In this document: piece after piece, positions 1-8,777 of the stretch | Position numbering within the stretch: position 1 is the first letter of the stretch | Layout of the letters: the number at the start of each line of letters is the position of its first letter | The notes under the pieces: model-generated | What the model was told of the DNA's origin: nothing | The model's input: the letters and a program-made list of their open reading frames with translations, nothing else | Database searches by the model: none | Program-made: the position numbers and the translations under genes | NCBI RefSeq assembly: GCF_900113315.1 | Contig: NZ_FOZG01000002.1 | Coordinates: 992,001 to 1,056,000, forward strand | Reading direction: 5' to 3' | Length of the DNA stretch: 64,000 bases | Origin: Sphingomonas jatrophae | GTDB lineage: Bacteria > Pseudomonadota > Alphaproteobacteria > Sphingomonadales > Sphingomonadaceae

Positions 1-64
1 ATTGTGCCGCGGCCGGTGCGGTCAGCCCGGCGGCCAAGGCGATCAGGGACAGGACATGCTTCAT
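1..64 (-). CDS. N-terminal fragment of a secreted protein (gene runs off the left edge)
   Basis: Reading leftwards from an ATG at 64, the first 21 codons encode a typical Sec signal peptide: a basic start (MKH), a hydrophobic run of Leu/Ile/Ala, and an Ala-rich end resembling a signal peptidase I site (APAAAQ). A purine-rich stretch (GGAGGAGGGCC) lies just upstream and could be the ribosome binding site. The rest is outside the window, so only export can be inferred. Confidence 0.55.
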   Translation of the reverse strand, partial: MKHVLSLIALAAGLTAPAAAQ

Positions 65-155
65 GGGATCGGCCCTCCTCCGGCCCGATCCACCGCCAAC
101 GTGATCGCGACACACCCGTTCCAAACGGGTCGCTAACCATCCGATGATCAGGAGA

Positions 156-231
156 TGGTGCCCAGGGACGGAATCGAACCGCCGACACCGTGATTTTCAG
201 TCACGTGCTCTACCAACTGAGCTACCTGGGC
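156..231 (-). tRNA. tRNA-Phe (GAA anticodon)
   Basis: A 76-nt cloverleaf with encoded CCA. The 7-bp acceptor stem is GCCCAGG paired with CCTGGGC, with discriminator A. The D-arm starts TAGCTCAG, the anticodon stem is CGTGA/TCACG around a CTGAAAA loop (anticodon GAA), and the T-arm carries GGCGG-TTCGATT-CCGTC. It lies directly downstream of yacG on the same strand. All stems pair, so identity is secure. Confidence 0.96.
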
Positions 232-295
232 ACGGGAGCGTTGGAAGGCGCGCCTTTAGGGGGGTGGATCGGCGCTGTCCAGCCTCTCGTTGCAG

Positions 296-466
296 TCAGT
301 CTTCCTCGTCCGCTACTTCGTCGATCGGACGCCCCGGCACGCGGTAGCCCTCTCCCATCCATTGCAGCAGATCCCGGTCGCGGCAGCCGCGCGAGCAGAA
401 GGGGCGATAATCGGGGTTGGTGGGGGCGCCGCACAGCGGGCAGCCCTTAGCGCGCAGGTTCGACAT
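296..466 (-). CDS. yacG: DNA gyrase inhibitor / zinc-binding protein YacG
   Basis: Small 56-residue protein with the YacG four-cysteine zinc site: Cys9-Pro-Leu-Cys12 and Cys24-x3-Cys28, then an RDxDLxxW segment and an acidic tail. YacG proteins bind zinc and inhibit DNA gyrase in E. coli; that activity is assigned here by family. The start at 466 overlaps the end of the upstream RNase E/G-like gene by 20 nt, implying co-translation. It is the last gene of the infA-maf-RNase-yacG set, a common alphaproteobacterial order. Confidence 0.88.
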   Translation of the reverse strand: MSNLRAKGCPLCGAPTNPDYRPFCSRGCRDRDLLQWMGEGYRVPGRPIDEVADEED

Positions 467-1433
467 ATCCGCCGGAGATGGGCAGGTCGGCGTCCGCCCG
501 CAAGCCGATATCGGTGCCCAGCCGCCGCGCCAGCTCGGCCTGCCACTCCGGCATGATCCGCGCCAGCACTGCTGACGCTGCCACCAGGGTGCGCCGCCCG
601 TGCAGCGGCTCGCGCTCCGCCCGCCGCAGCAGCGCCAGCGCGGCCGACAGCGCGGGGTTGCCGCGGACCAGCTCGGGAATGGAGGCGCGCGACCGTGGGC
701 GGACGATCTGGAGGAAGCCGAAGCCGTTGACCGCCGTGCGCTCGAACGGCTGCGGCAGGATCGCGTCCACCGCCGCTGCCGCCGCCGCGCGCGCCGGCTT
801 GGCCACGGTCGGCAGATCGACGCCGATGGAGCCGCCGATATCCAGCCGCCGGATCGCCACCGCGGCGGCGCGCGCGCCCGCCACCGCCAGCGCATCCGCC
901 CCAAGCTGGCCGTCGACGTCGAACAGGGTCATCGCCGGGGTGAGCGACAGGCGCAGCAGCCCGCCTGTGAAGGCGATCGCGCCCGATGCCGCCTCGTCCA
1001 GCAGTTCGGACCAGCCGGCCGCCTCAAGGGCATCCGGCTGGTGCGATAACAGGCGTCGCACCGGCACGCCCCCCGCGCCAAGCCGCTCGGCCAGCGTCGG
1101 TGCCGCGGCGGCCGCCGCACCCTGCTCTGCCAGGCGGGCATGCGCCGGCCGCAGGCGGCCTTCCTCGGGGATCGGCTCGCGCGTGATGACGACGCTGATC
1201 GCGGCGCCCTCGGACAGGCGCGGCGCGGGGCGGAGCAGCACCTCCTCGCCCCCGTCCAGCCGCACCACCGCGCGGTTCGTCTCGGGCAGCATCCGCAGCA
1301 ACCGGCCGCGGCAGACGGTGCCTTCGCGCAAGGCCCCGTCCCGCTCGATCCGTGCGGCAAGGATGGCATCGTCGTCGATCAGGGCAGCCCGCGTCTCGCC
1401 GACGCCCGCCTCCCAGACCCACTCAGCCGGCAA
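447..1433 (-). CDS. Ribonuclease E/G family protein (short form)
   Basis: About 328 residues resembling the shortened RNase E/G-like proteins found beside maf and yacG in alphaproteobacteria. The N-terminus (EAGVGETRAALIDDD) resembles the RNase G S1-adjacent start, and the middle carries DVDG and an IDLPT-like segment matching the catalytic-domain region. It is much shorter than E. coli RNase E or G, so catalytic competence is uncertain. No ATG fits: the most plausible start is a TTG at 1433, overlapping the 3' end of maf by 11 nt, which would couple translation. Probable role is RNA processing. Confidence 0.7.
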   Translation of the reverse strand: MPAEWVWEAGVGETRAALIDDDAILAARIERDGALREGTVCRGRLLRMLPETNRAVVRLDGGEEVLLRPAPRLSEGAAISVVITREPIPEEGRLRPAHARLAEQGAAAAAAPTLAERLGAGGVPVRRLLSHQPDALEAAGWSELLDEAASGAIAFTGGLLRLSLTPAMTLFDVDGQLGADALAVAGARAAAVAIRRLDIGGSIGVDLPTVAKPARAAAAAAVDAILPQPFERTAVNGFGFLQIVRPRSRASIPELVRGNPALSAALALLRRAEREPLHGRRTLVAASAVLARIMPEWQAELARRLGTDIGLRADADLPISGGYVEPAR

Positions 1434-1992
1434 GCAGCCCCGCCGCGGCAAGCAATGCGCGAGTCTCGAACAGCGGGAGGCCGACGACGTTGGAGTGGCT
1501 GCCCGCCAGATGCCGCACCCACGCCTCGGCATAGCCCTGGATGGCATAGCCGCCCGCCTTGCCGCGCCACTCGCCACCGGCGAGATAGGCGGCCCGCTCG
1601 GCCGCGGAGAGCGGCTTGAACGCGACCACGCTGGTGGCCTCGCGCGTGCGCATCCGCCCGTCAGGCCCAGCCAGCGCAAGCGCGGTGTGGACGCGGTGGC
1701 GCCGTCCGGCGAGCAGATCGAGGCAGGTGGCCGCGGTCGCCTCATCCTCGGCCTTGGGCAGGATGCGGCGGCCAGCGGCAACCACCGTGTCGGCGGCGAG
1801 CACCCACGCGTCCGCCCGCCGCGCGGCCACTGCTGCGGCCTTCGCGGCGGCAAGCCGGCGGGCATAGGGCAGCGGCAGTTCGCCCTTCTGCGGCGATTCA
1901 TCGATGTCGGCGGCATCCACGGCCGCGGGCGTCAGCCCCAGCCGGGCGAGCAGCTCCAGCCGCCGGGGGCTGGCGGATGCGAGGATCAGCAT
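1423..1992 (-). CDS. maf: Maf family nucleoside-triphosphate pyrophosphatase
   Basis: A 189-residue Maf/YhdE-type protein. It opens with LILASASPRRLELL, the phosphate-binding SxSPRR signature, and has the later AADTVV and GYAIQG motifs typical of the family. Maf proteins hydrolyse canonical or modified nucleoside triphosphates and have been linked to septum inhibition. I place the start at ATG 1992; an in-frame TTG at 2001 is an alternative. The gene sits between infA (23 nt upstream) and the RNase E/G-like gene (overlapping), so one transcript is likely. Confidence 0.9.
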   Translation of the reverse strand: MLILASASPRRLELLARLGLTPAAVDAADIDESPQKGELPLPYARRLAAAKAAAVAARRADAWVLAADTVVAAGRRILPKAEDEATAATCLDLLAGRRHRVHTALALAGPDGRMRTREATSVVAFKPLSAAERAAYLAGGEWRGKAGGYAIQGYAEAWVRHLAGSHSNVVGLPLFETRALLAAAGLLAG

Positions 1993-2014
1993 GGGCCTCA
2001 AGCCCGTGCGGGGA

Positions 2015-2260
2015 TCAACGGCCAGGCGGTCCGCTGCGGCCCGGCATGAAGCGATAGTTGATCCGCCCCTTGGTCAGATCATAGGGCGAGATTTCGACCA
2101 GCACCTCGTCGCCTACCAGCACGCGGATGCGGTTCTTGCGCATCTTGCCCGCGGTGTGCCCGAGGATCTCATGATCATTCTCGAGCTTGACGCGGAACAT
2201 GGCGTTGGGCAGCAGTTCCACCACCTGCCCCCGCATTTCGAGCGTGTCTTCCTTCGGCAT
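2015..2260 (-). CDS. infA: Translation initiation factor IF-1
   Basis: An 81-residue S1/OB-fold protein with near-invariant IF-1 segments ([45 protein letters not shown]). IF-1 binds the 30S A site and assists IF-2 and IF-3 at initiation. Compared with the usual 72 residues it carries an extra C-terminal tail ending GRSGPPGR, which I regard as a lineage feature. A GAGGG lies just before the ATG. It leads the infA-maf-RNase-yacG set. Confidence 0.96.
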   Translation of the reverse strand: MPKEDTLEMRGQVVELLPNAMFRVKLENDHEILGHTAGKMRKNRIRVLVGDEVLVEISPYDLTKGRINYRFMPGRSGPPGR

Positions 2261-2501
2261 CGACCCTCAGTTTGAATAGCAAAGTCTGCGCGCCTGTAGC
2301 GCTACGGGCCTGAAATGGGAAGCGCAGGGGCGAATGTCATCATCCGAAGCGGGATATTAGCCGCCAGAATGATGACGTTGGAATCGGACGCGCTTTGCGC
2401 CGCTCTCCCGGCCGAGCGGCCAAGTTTCAAACGATACCGGTTCACCCGCGCGGCGGCTGCGCCTATGGGAGGCGCTTCCTCGCACTCCGGAGCCTCCATT
2501 C

Positions 2502-5500
2502 ATGCTGCCCGAAATGTCCACCTGGGATGCGCTCGATGCGCACAAGGACGAGGATGAGGCCGACAGCGTCCGCGCGCTGCTCGCCCGCACGCCTCTGTCT
2601 CCCGCCGAGCGGCGCACGGTGGTGGATCATGCGGTGCAGCTGGTCGAGGCGGCCCGCGCCTCCACCGCCAAGCAGGGCGTCGTCGAGAGCTTCCTCAAGG
2701 AATTCAGCCTCGGCACGCGCGAGGGCCTCGCGCTCATGTGCCTCGCCGAAGCGCTGCTGCGCACGCCCGATGCGGACACGCGCGACCGGCTGATCGCGGA
2801 AAAGATCGGCGCGGCGGACTGGGCGGCGCATCTCGGCCAGTCGGAGAGCCTGTTCGTCAACGCCTCTACCTGGGGGTTGATGCTGACCGGGCGGCTGATC
2901 GACGTGGACGAGGAGGCCAAGCAGGATGTCGGCGGCTGGCTGAAGCGCCTGACCGCCCGCGTGGGCGAGCCGGTGATCCGCCAGGCGGTGGGTGCTGCGG
3001 TGCGCATGATGGGCGAGCAGTTCGTGCTCGGGCGCGATGTCGATGCGGCGCTCCGCCGGGCCAAGCGCGAGGGCTGGCTCTGCTCGTTCGACATGCTGGG
3101 CGAGGGCGCCCGCACCGCGATGGACGCGGCGCGCTACGAAGGCATCTATGCCGACGCGATCGAAAAGGTCGGCCGCGCCCGCGCTCAGGGTCAGCGGCCC
3201 GAGGACGGGCACGGCGTGTCGGTCAAGCTCTCCGCGCTCTGCCCGCGCTATGAGGCGGTGCAGGAAGCGCGCGTGTGGGAGGAGCTCTATCCCCGCATGA
3301 AGCGGCTGGCGCTGATCGCCAAGCGCCACGATCTCAACTTCGCCATCGACGCGGAGGAGGCGGACCGGCTGGTCCTCTCCTTGAAGCTGATCGAGCGGCT
3401 GGCGCGCGAGGCGGACTTAAGCGACTGGACCGGCCTCGGCGTCGTCGTGCAGGCCTATCAGAAGCGCGGCATCCACGTGATCGAGCGGCTGGCGGCACTG
3501 TCGCGCGAGACGGGACGGCGGCTGATGGTCCGCCTCGTCAAGGGCGCCTATTGGGACAGCGAGATCAAGCGCGCGCAGCTGGCCGGGCGGCCGGACTATC
3601 CGGTGTTCACCACCAAGCCGGCGACGGATCTGTCCTATCTGGTCTGCGCCGAGGCGCTGATCGCGGCGAGCCCGCACCTTTATCCGCAGTTCGCGACGCA
3701 CAATGCGCACACGCTGGCCGCGGTCCGGCTGATGGCGGCGCGCGCGAACGTGCCGATCGAGCATCAGCGGCTGCACGGCATGGGCGAGGCGCTCTACAAG
3801 GTGCCGCATGACGGCGCGAAAGCGCATCTGCGCGCTTATGCGCCGGTCGGCGGGCATGAGGAATTGCTGCCCTATCTCGTCCGCCGGCTGCTGGAAAATG
3901 GCGCCAATACCAGCTTCGTCCACGCGCTGACCGATTCGCGCGTGCCCGCCGAGCAGGTGGTGCATGATCCGATCGCCGCGGTCGAGGCGCAGCCCGGCCG
4001 CCATCCCAAGATTCCCGTTCCCGCCGACCTTTACGGGGCGGAGCGCAAGAACCCGCTCGGGCGCGATTACAGCCGCTGGGACGTGCGCGCGGCAGCCGCG
4101 CGGGCGACCGGCCTTGCCCTGGCCGACCATATCGCGGCCGGGCCGATCGTCGGCGGACAGCTGCTCGCCGGGGCAGGCGCGGTGCCGCTCCATTCGCCGG
4201 TGGATCGCAGCCGGCTGCTCGGCGCGGTCAGCGCGGCAACGCGCGCCGACATCGACGCCGCCGCCAAGCGCGCGCGGGCGGCCCAGCCGGCCTGGGATCG
4301 CCGCGGCGGCCCGGCTCGCGCCCGGACGCTGCGCGCCATGGGCGATGCGCTGGAGACCGACATGGACCGGCTCGTCGCGCTGCTGGCGGAGGAAGCGGGC
4401 AAGACGCTGAACGACGCCGTGGCCGAGGTACGCGAGGCGGTCGATTTCTGCCGCTATTACGCGCACCTCGCCGAGCGTCAGTTTGCCGGGCCGACGACGC
4501 TCAACGGCCCGGTCGGCGAGGTGAACAGCCTTGAACTGCGCGGACGCGGCACGTTCGTCTGCATCTCGCCCTGGAACTTCCCGCTGGCGATCTTCACCGG
4601 CCAGATCGCCGCCGCGCTGGCGGCGGGCAATGCGGTGCTGGCCAAGCCCGCCGAGCAGACCCCGCTCATCGCCGCGGAGGCGGTTCGCCTGTTCCACCGC
4701 GCCGGGCTCAATCCCGATCTCCTGGCCCTGCTGCCGGGCGAGGGCACGGACGTGGGCGCGGCGCTCGTGGCGCACCCGCACATTCATGGCGTCGCCTTCA
4801 CCGGCGGCACCGAGACGGCGTGGGCGATCAACCGCCAGCTGGCGGCGCGGAACGGCCCGATCCTGCCCTTCATCGCCGAGACGGGGGGCTTGAACGGCAT
4901 GTTCGTCGATACGACGGCGCTCCGCGAGCAGGTGGTGGACGACGTGATCGTCTCGGCCATCGGCTCGGCCGGGCAACGCTGCTCGGCGCTCCGCGTCCTC
5001 TATCTGCCGCATGATTCGGCGGACGAGATCATCGCCACCCTGTCCGGTGCGCTCGATGCGCTGGTCGTGGGCGATCCGGCAGACCCGGCGACCGACATCG
5101 GCCCGGTGATCGACGAGGATGCGCGCAAGCAGCTCGAGGCGCATGTCGCGCGGCTGGAGCGCGAGGCGAAGGTGATCCGCCGGCTCGATCCGGGCGCTTG
5201 GGGCCAGAAGGGCTGCTATTTCGGCCCGGTGATCGCCGAGGTGCCCTCGCCCGACTTCCTCGAGCGGGAGGTGTTCGGCCCGATCCTCCACGTCTATCGC
5301 TACGATCCCGAGGTGCTGCCGCAGGTGACGGGCAAGCTGGCCGAGCGCGGCTATGGCCTGACGCTCGGCGTCCACAGCCGCATCGAACGCTTCGCCGAGG
5401 AGGTGCGCGCGGCGGTGCCGGCGGGCAACGTCTATGTGAATCGCTCGATCATCGGCGCGGTGGTCGGCGTGCAGCCCTTCGGCGGCGAAGGGCTTTCGGG

Positions 5501-5612
5501 CACCGGCCCCAAGGCAGGCGGGCCGCACGCGCTGCTGCGCTATGCGGTGGAGCGCGCGGTGTCGGTGAACATCGCGGCGCAGGGCGGCGATCCGGCGCTG
5601 CTGAATCTGTAG
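2502..5612 (+). CDS. putA: Bifunctional proline dehydrogenase / L-glutamate gamma-semialdehyde dehydrogenase PutA
   Basis: A 1036-residue PutA that oxidises proline to glutamate in two steps with channelling of P5C. The N-terminal half holds the FAD-dependent proline dehydrogenase barrel (VRLVKGAYWDSEIKRAQ, FATHNAHTL, HQRLHGMGEALY). The C-terminal half is an NAD-dependent aldehyde dehydrogenase with catalytic Glu793 (FIAETGG) and nucleophile Cys827 (GQRCSALR). No ribbon-helix-helix domain is seen at the N-terminus and the length fits the smaller PutA class, so it probably does not act as its own repressor. GGAG about 10 nt before ATG 2502 supports the start; ATG 2514 is an alternative. Confidence 0.96.
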   Translation: MLPEMSTWDALDAHKDEDEADSVRALLARTPLSPAERRTVVDHAVQLVEAARASTAKQGVVESFLKEFSLGTREGLALMCLAEALLRTPDADTRDRLIAEKIGAADWAAHLGQSESLFVNASTWGLMLTGRLIDVDEEAKQDVGGWLKRLTARVGEPVIRQAVGAAVRMMGEQFVLGRDVDAALRRAKREGWLCSFDMLGEGARTAMDAARYEGIYADAIEKVGRARAQGQRPEDGHGVSVKLSALCPRYEAVQEARVWEELYPRMKRLALIAKRHDLNFAIDAEEADRLVLSLKLIERLAREADLSDWTGLGVVVQAYQKRGIHVIERLAALSRETGRRLMVRLVKGAYWDSEIKRAQLAGRPDYPVFTTKPATDLSYLVCAEALIAASPHLYPQFATHNAHTLAAVRLMAARANVPIEHQRLHGMGEALYKVPHDGAKAHLRAYAPVGGHEELLPYLVRRLLENGANTSFVHALTDSRVPAEQVVHDPIAAVEAQPGRHPKIPVPADLYGAERKNPLGRDYSRWDVRAAAARATGLALADHIAAGPIVGGQLLAGAGAVPLHSPVDRSRLLGAVSAATRADIDAAAKRARAAQPAWDRRGGPARARTLRAMGDALETDMDRLVALLAEEAGKTLNDAVAEVREAVDFCRYYAHLAERQFAGPTTLNGPVGEVNSLELRGRGTFVCISPWNFPLAIFTGQIAAALAAGNAVLAKPAEQTPLIAAEAVRLFHRAGLNPDLLALLPGEGTDVGAALVAHPHIHGVAFTGGTETAWAINRQLAARNGPILPFIAETGGLNGMFVDTTALREQVVDDVIVSAIGSAGQRCSALRVLYLPHDSADEIIATLSGALDALVVGDPADPATDIGPVIDEDARKQLEAHVARLEREAKVIRRLDPGAWGQKGCYFGPVIAEVPSPDFLEREVFGPILHVYRYDPEVLPQVTGKLAERGYGLTLGVHSRIERFAEEVRAAVPAGNVYVNRSIIGAVVGVQPFGGEGLSGTGPKAGGPHALLRYAVERAVSVNIAAQGGDPALLNL

Positions 5613-5620
5613 AGCCCTTC

Positions 5621-5717
5621 CGTCATCCTGAACTTGTTCCAGGATCCACCGGGCGGCTTGGCTGAGCGGCCGCATGATGTTCCGCCCGGTGGATGCTGAA
5701 ACGAGTTCAGCATGACG
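5621..5717. repeat. REP-like inverted repeat pair (copy 1)
   Basis: Two 36-nt arms, 5621-5656 and 5682-5717, are imperfect inverted repeats separated by 25 nt, and each arm is itself hairpin-forming (for example ATGCTGA...TCAGCAT). They lie between putA and the convergent YaiI-type gene. The sequence GTCATGCTGAA...CGAG...TCAGCAT recurs at 63667-63795, so this is a dispersed family. It probably also acts as a bidirectional transcription end. Confidence 0.8.
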
Positions 5718-5790
5718 AGGTAAGAAAAAGCGCCGCGGTAATGCTCTGCGGGTTTCGAAGAGAGGGCGTAAGCCGGCGGCGCGCGGTCCT

Positions 5791-6246
5791 CTATCGCCCC
5801 GCCCGTTTCCCGCGCACCAGCGCCTCGTCCAAGGCGGACAGGAAGCGGGAGCGGTCCGCCTTCGCGAACGGCGCGGGGCCGCCGATGTTGTCGCCCATCC
5901 CTGCGCGCAGGTCCGCCATGATCGCGCGGGTGGCGACGGCGGCGCCGATGCCCGCTAGGGTGAACGGCTTGCCTGTGGGCGCGATCACCGTGGCGCCCGC
6001 CTTGAGGCAGCGATCCGCCAGCAGGATGTCCGCGGTGACGACCACCGCGTCGGGTCCCGCCTGCTCCGCGATGTGATCGTCCGCCGCGTCGAAGCTCGCG
6101 CCCACGACGGTGCGCGTCAGCAGCGGATGGGCGGGAATGCGGAGATGCTGGTTGGAGACGATCTCGACCGGCACGGCGTGGCGAAAGGCGACCTTGTAGA
6201 TCTCCTCCTTCACCGGGCAGGCATCGGCGTCGACGAGGATGCGCAT
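5791..6246 (-). CDS. YaiI/YqxD (DUF188) family protein
   Basis: A 151-residue protein matching the YaiI/YqxD family. The N-terminus MRILVDADACPVKEEI is diagnostic, followed by the conserved VGASFDAADDHI and VVVTADILLADRCLKAGA blocks and a C-terminal RAIMADLR...GPAPF segment. The acidic DADACP motif suggests a PIN-like nuclease fold, but I know of no proven activity. It is divergent from the MFS gene (45 nt) and convergent with putA across the REP-like pair. Confidence 0.88.
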   Translation of the reverse strand: MRILVDADACPVKEEIYKVAFRHAVPVEIVSNQHLRIPAHPLLTRTVVGASFDAADDHIAEQAGPDAVVVTADILLADRCLKAGATVIAPTGKPFTLAGIGAAVATRAIMADLRAGMGDNIGGPAPFAKADRSRFLSALDEALVRGKRAGR

Positions 6247-6291
6247 GGCGCGACTTAGGGCTAAGGCACGCGCCCGGGCAAGGAGAGGGGC

Positions 6292-7554
6292 ATGAGCGAC
6301 CGCGCAACCACCCGCCGCGTGCTGCTGGCGAGCCTCGCCGGCACGGGCGTCGAGTTCTACGATTTCTACATCTTCGCGACCGCGACCAGCCTGTTCTTCG
6401 GCCCGCTTTTCTTTCCCGCATCGTCGGCGCTGGCGCAGCAGATGGCGGCGTTCGCCAGCCTCGCTCTCGCCTTCTTCGCGCGACCGATCGGGGCGGCCCT
6501 GTTCGGCCATTTCGGCGATCGCATCGGGCGCAAGTCGACGCTGGTCGCCTCGCTGCTGCTGATGGGCGGATCGACCACCCTGATCGCCTTCCTGCCGACC
6601 TACCAGATGGCGGGCGCGCTGGCGCCGCTGCTGCTCTGCCTGCTGCGGATCGGCCAGGGTCTCGGTCTTGGCGGCGAATGGGGCGGCGCGGCCTTGCTGG
6701 CGGTGGAGCATGCGCCGCCCGGCTGGCGTGGGCGGTTCGGCATGGTGCCGCAGCTCGGCGCGCCGCTCGGTTTCCTCGCGGCCAACGGCTTCTTCCTCGT
6801 GCTCGGCCTGACCATGTCGTCGGAGGCCCTGACCGCGTGGGGCTGGCGCATCCCCTTTCTCGTTTCCGCCGTGCTGGTGGGCTTGGGCCTGTGGGTGCGG
6901 CTGACGCTGAGCGAAACGCCCGCCTTCGCCGCCGCGCTGGCGGAGGCACCGCCTGAGCGAGTGCCGTTCGCCGCGGTGTTCCAGCGCCATCTCGGTGCCA
7001 CGCTGGCGGGCACGTTCGGCGTCGTCGCCTGCTTCGCGCTTTATTATATCGCCACCGCCTTCGCGCTCAGCTGGGGCACCGGCGCGGGCGGTTACAGCCG
7101 CACCGACTTCCTGCAGGCGCAGCTCGGCGGCATCCTGTTCATGGCGGCAGGCATTCTCGCCTCTGGCTGGCTGTCCGACCGGTTCGATCCACGCCGCGTG
7201 CTGATCTGGGGCTGCCTGATGACGGTGGTGACCGGCGCGGTGCTGGGGCCGCTGCTCGGCTCGGGATCGCTGGCGCTGGTGTTCGTCTGGCTCGCGCTGG
7301 CGCTGACGGCGATGGGCTTCGTCTATGGGCCGCTCGGCGCGTGGCTGCCGGGGCTGTTCCCGCCGCGCGTGCGCTATACGGGCGCGTCGATCGCGTTCAA
7401 CGTCGGCGGCATTCTCGGCGGTGGGCTCGCGCCGCTGGTGGCGACGGCGCTGGCGGCGCAGCGCGGGCTGGCGCCGGTCGGCCTGTATCTCGGCGGGTGT
7501 GCGGTGATCAGCCTTGTGGCGCTTGTGGCGGCGGGGCGGCGATCAGCGGCCTAG
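6292..7554 (+). CDS. MFS transporter, metabolite:H+ symporter type
   Basis: A 420-residue multi-pass inner-membrane protein of the major facilitator superfamily. The start (GTGVEFYDFYIFATA) and the loop GHFGDRIGRKSTLVASLLLMG match the metabolite:H+ symporter subgroup that includes ShiA and ProP; RIGQGLGLGGEWGGAALL is another family motif. Substrate cannot be read from sequence. The stop overlaps the 3' end of the opposing DUF5872-like gene by 12 nt. PutA next door makes an osmolyte or amino acid substrate possible, but that is only contextual. Confidence 0.88.
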   Translation: MSDRATTRRVLLASLAGTGVEFYDFYIFATATSLFFGPLFFPASSALAQQMAAFASLALAFFARPIGAALFGHFGDRIGRKSTLVASLLLMGGSTTLIAFLPTYQMAGALAPLLLCLLRIGQGLGLGGEWGGAALLAVEHAPPGWRGRFGMVPQLGAPLGFLAANGFFLVLGLTMSSEALTAWGWRIPFLVSAVLVGLGLWVRLTLSETPAFAAALAEAPPERVPFAAVFQRHLGATLAGTFGVVACFALYYIATAFALSWGTGAGGYSRTDFLQAQLGGILFMAAGILASGWLSDRFDPRRVLIWGCLMTVVTGAVLGPLLGSGSLALVFVWLALALTAMGFVYGPLGAWLPGLFPPRVRYTGASIAFNVGGILGGGLAPLVATALAAQRGLAPVGLYLGGCAVISLVALVAAGRRSAA

Positions 7555-8040
7555 CGCCTTCATCAAGGCGGCCTTGTCCATCTTGGAGCGGCCGGGAATG
7601 TCGCGCTTGCGCGCCTCGGCCAGCAGGTCTGCCTTGGTCGGCTCGCCATGCCGGGCGCGGGCGGCCTTTTCGGCGACGTCCTTTGGCTGGGCGGAATGCT
7701 GCCGGCCCTTCTTCAGGTCGCGCCGCTTCTTGGCGGTGGTGCGGGCATAATCCCCGTCGCTCAGCGCCTCGCGCGCTTTCTTGGGCAGATAGCGCTCGCC
7801 CGTCTCCAGGCTCTCCTTGCCCGACTTGGTGCCCCACTCCTCCTCGGTCCATTCGTGCAGCGAATTGTCCGCGCGCTTGCGGCCGACATAGCCGCCGCCA
7901 GCCTTTTTATACTCGCTGACGGCGAGCTGCGCCTTGCGCGCGGACCATTCGCCGGCATGGCCGCCCTTGTCGCCGTCGGTGACGCGCTTCTTTACCTTCT
8001 CCCACAAAGCGGGATCGTCACGCTTCGCCGTCGTCGACAC
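7543..8040 (-). CDS. DUF5872-like, Rho-N/SAP-like basic protein
   Basis: A 165-residue, very Lys/Arg-rich protein. The middle has GGGYVGRKRADNSLHEWTEEEWGTKSG, which I recall as the DUF5872 signature. The C-terminus (ADLLAEARKRDIPGRSKMDKAALMKAL) looks like the small helical Rho N-terminal or SAP-type nucleic-acid-binding motif. Homologues are sometimes labelled plasmid stabilisation protein, but nothing here supports a plasmid role. GTG at 8040 is the chosen start. It lies 20 nt downstream of the hemerythrin gene and may be a stress-related partner. Function unknown. Confidence 0.65.
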   Translation of the reverse strand: MSTTAKRDDPALWEKVKKRVTDGDKGGHAGEWSARKAQLAVSEYKKAGGGYVGRKRADNSLHEWTEEEWGTKSGKESLETGERYLPKKAREALSDGDYARTTAKKRRDLKKGRQHSAQPKDVAEKAARARHGEPTKADLLAEARKRDIPGRSKMDKAALMKALGR

Positions 8041-8060
8041 AAGGCAGCCCTCCGTACCGG

Positions 8061-8636
8061 TCAGGCGATCTTCAGCCCTTCCTTGTTCATGACCGCGGTG
8101 AGCGCCTTGTTCTGCTCCTCCGTCAGCTTGGCCTTGAGCGCGGGGAACACCTCGCGCTCCTCCTCGCCGGCATGCCGCTCGATCAGGGCGCGGAACTCGC
8201 GCGCCTTGGGCAACCAGGCCGGATCGGACCGCGGCATCATGTCGAGATCGTAGAGATACTGCTTCACATAGCCGTGATCGCCGTTCAGCTTGTCCGCCGT
8301 CTCGCGGTCGCCCGCGTCGCGGAGCGCTGCATAGACGGCATTCTCTTCCTGCATGGCGTGCTTGGCCAGCGCATGCTTCAGTTGCATCAGCAGGAAGCCG
8401 CGCTTGGCGGTCTGCTGCTCGGTCGTCTTCTCCAGCGTGTCGAAGATGGCGAGCGTCATCTTGTGCTCGGTCGCCAGTGCTTCGTCCCAGCTGCCGGCAA
8501 GGTAGGTCGGCGCCTGCACAACCGCCTTGCGGACGAAGTTGGCGGCGAATCCGGCCACCGCGCCGGCGGCGGCGACAGCGCCGAATGCCAGCGCGCTGTT
8601 GCGGTCGATCGTGGAAGAGTCGGTCTTGGTCGCCAT
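8061..8636 (-). CDS. Membrane-anchored hemerythrin-domain protein
   Basis: A 191-residue protein with an N-terminal hydrophobic segment (about residues 14-34) followed by a four-helix hemerythrin HHE domain. Candidate di-iron ligands are His58, His88, His93, His121 and His155 with Glu97/Glu98 and the EEE at 158-160 (ERHAGEEEREVFP). Such proteins bind O2 or NO, or sense oxidative stress; the exact role is unknown. A GGAG lies upstream of ATG 8636. The leader contains a stable hairpin at 8673-8698. Confidence 0.82.
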   Translation of the reverse strand: MATKTDSSTIDRNSALAFGAVAAAGAVAGFAANFVRKAVVQAPTYLAGSWDEALATEHKMTLAIFDTLEKTTEQQTAKRGFLLMQLKHALAKHAMQEENAVYAALRDAGDRETADKLNGDHGYVKQYLYDLDMMPRSDPAWLPKAREFRALIERHAGEEEREVFPALKAKLTEEQNKALTAVMNKEGLKIA

Positions 8637-8672
8637 GGGAGCCTCCAGGTCGGGAATACGGAGGGCACAACG

Positions 8673-8698
8673 AAGCGGGAGATGCGAAGCTCCCGCTT
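8673..8698. other. Hairpin in the hemerythrin gene leader
   Basis: Perfect 9-bp stem AAGCGGGAG/CTCCCGCTT with an 8-nt loop, 37 nt before the hemerythrin ATG. No T-run follows on either strand, so it is not a classic terminator; it may influence leader folding or mRNA stability. Confidence 0.5.
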
Positions 8699-8777
8699 TC
8701 CGCAGGTGTCGCAAACTGACGCATTCCGTAACGTCAAAATACGTAGATCCAGTGCGTATTACAGACACTTACGACAA

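Noticed and set aside
478-2049. Long plus-strand frame opposite maf and the RNase gene
   Set aside because: The minus-strand proteins have clear family motifs and overlap as a compact operon; the plus frame is low-complexity Arg/Ala/Ser/Pro.
3417-5675. Very long open frame opposite putA (minus strand)
   Set aside because: The putA reading frame is certain from its domains, and high GC opens long antisense frames. The opposite translation is Arg/Ala-rich with no recognisable domain.
7543-8040. Plasmid stabilisation / toxin-antitoxin gene
   Set aside because: Although related proteins are sometimes labelled so, there is no toxin partner, replication gene or other plasmid trait, and neighbours are chromosomal.
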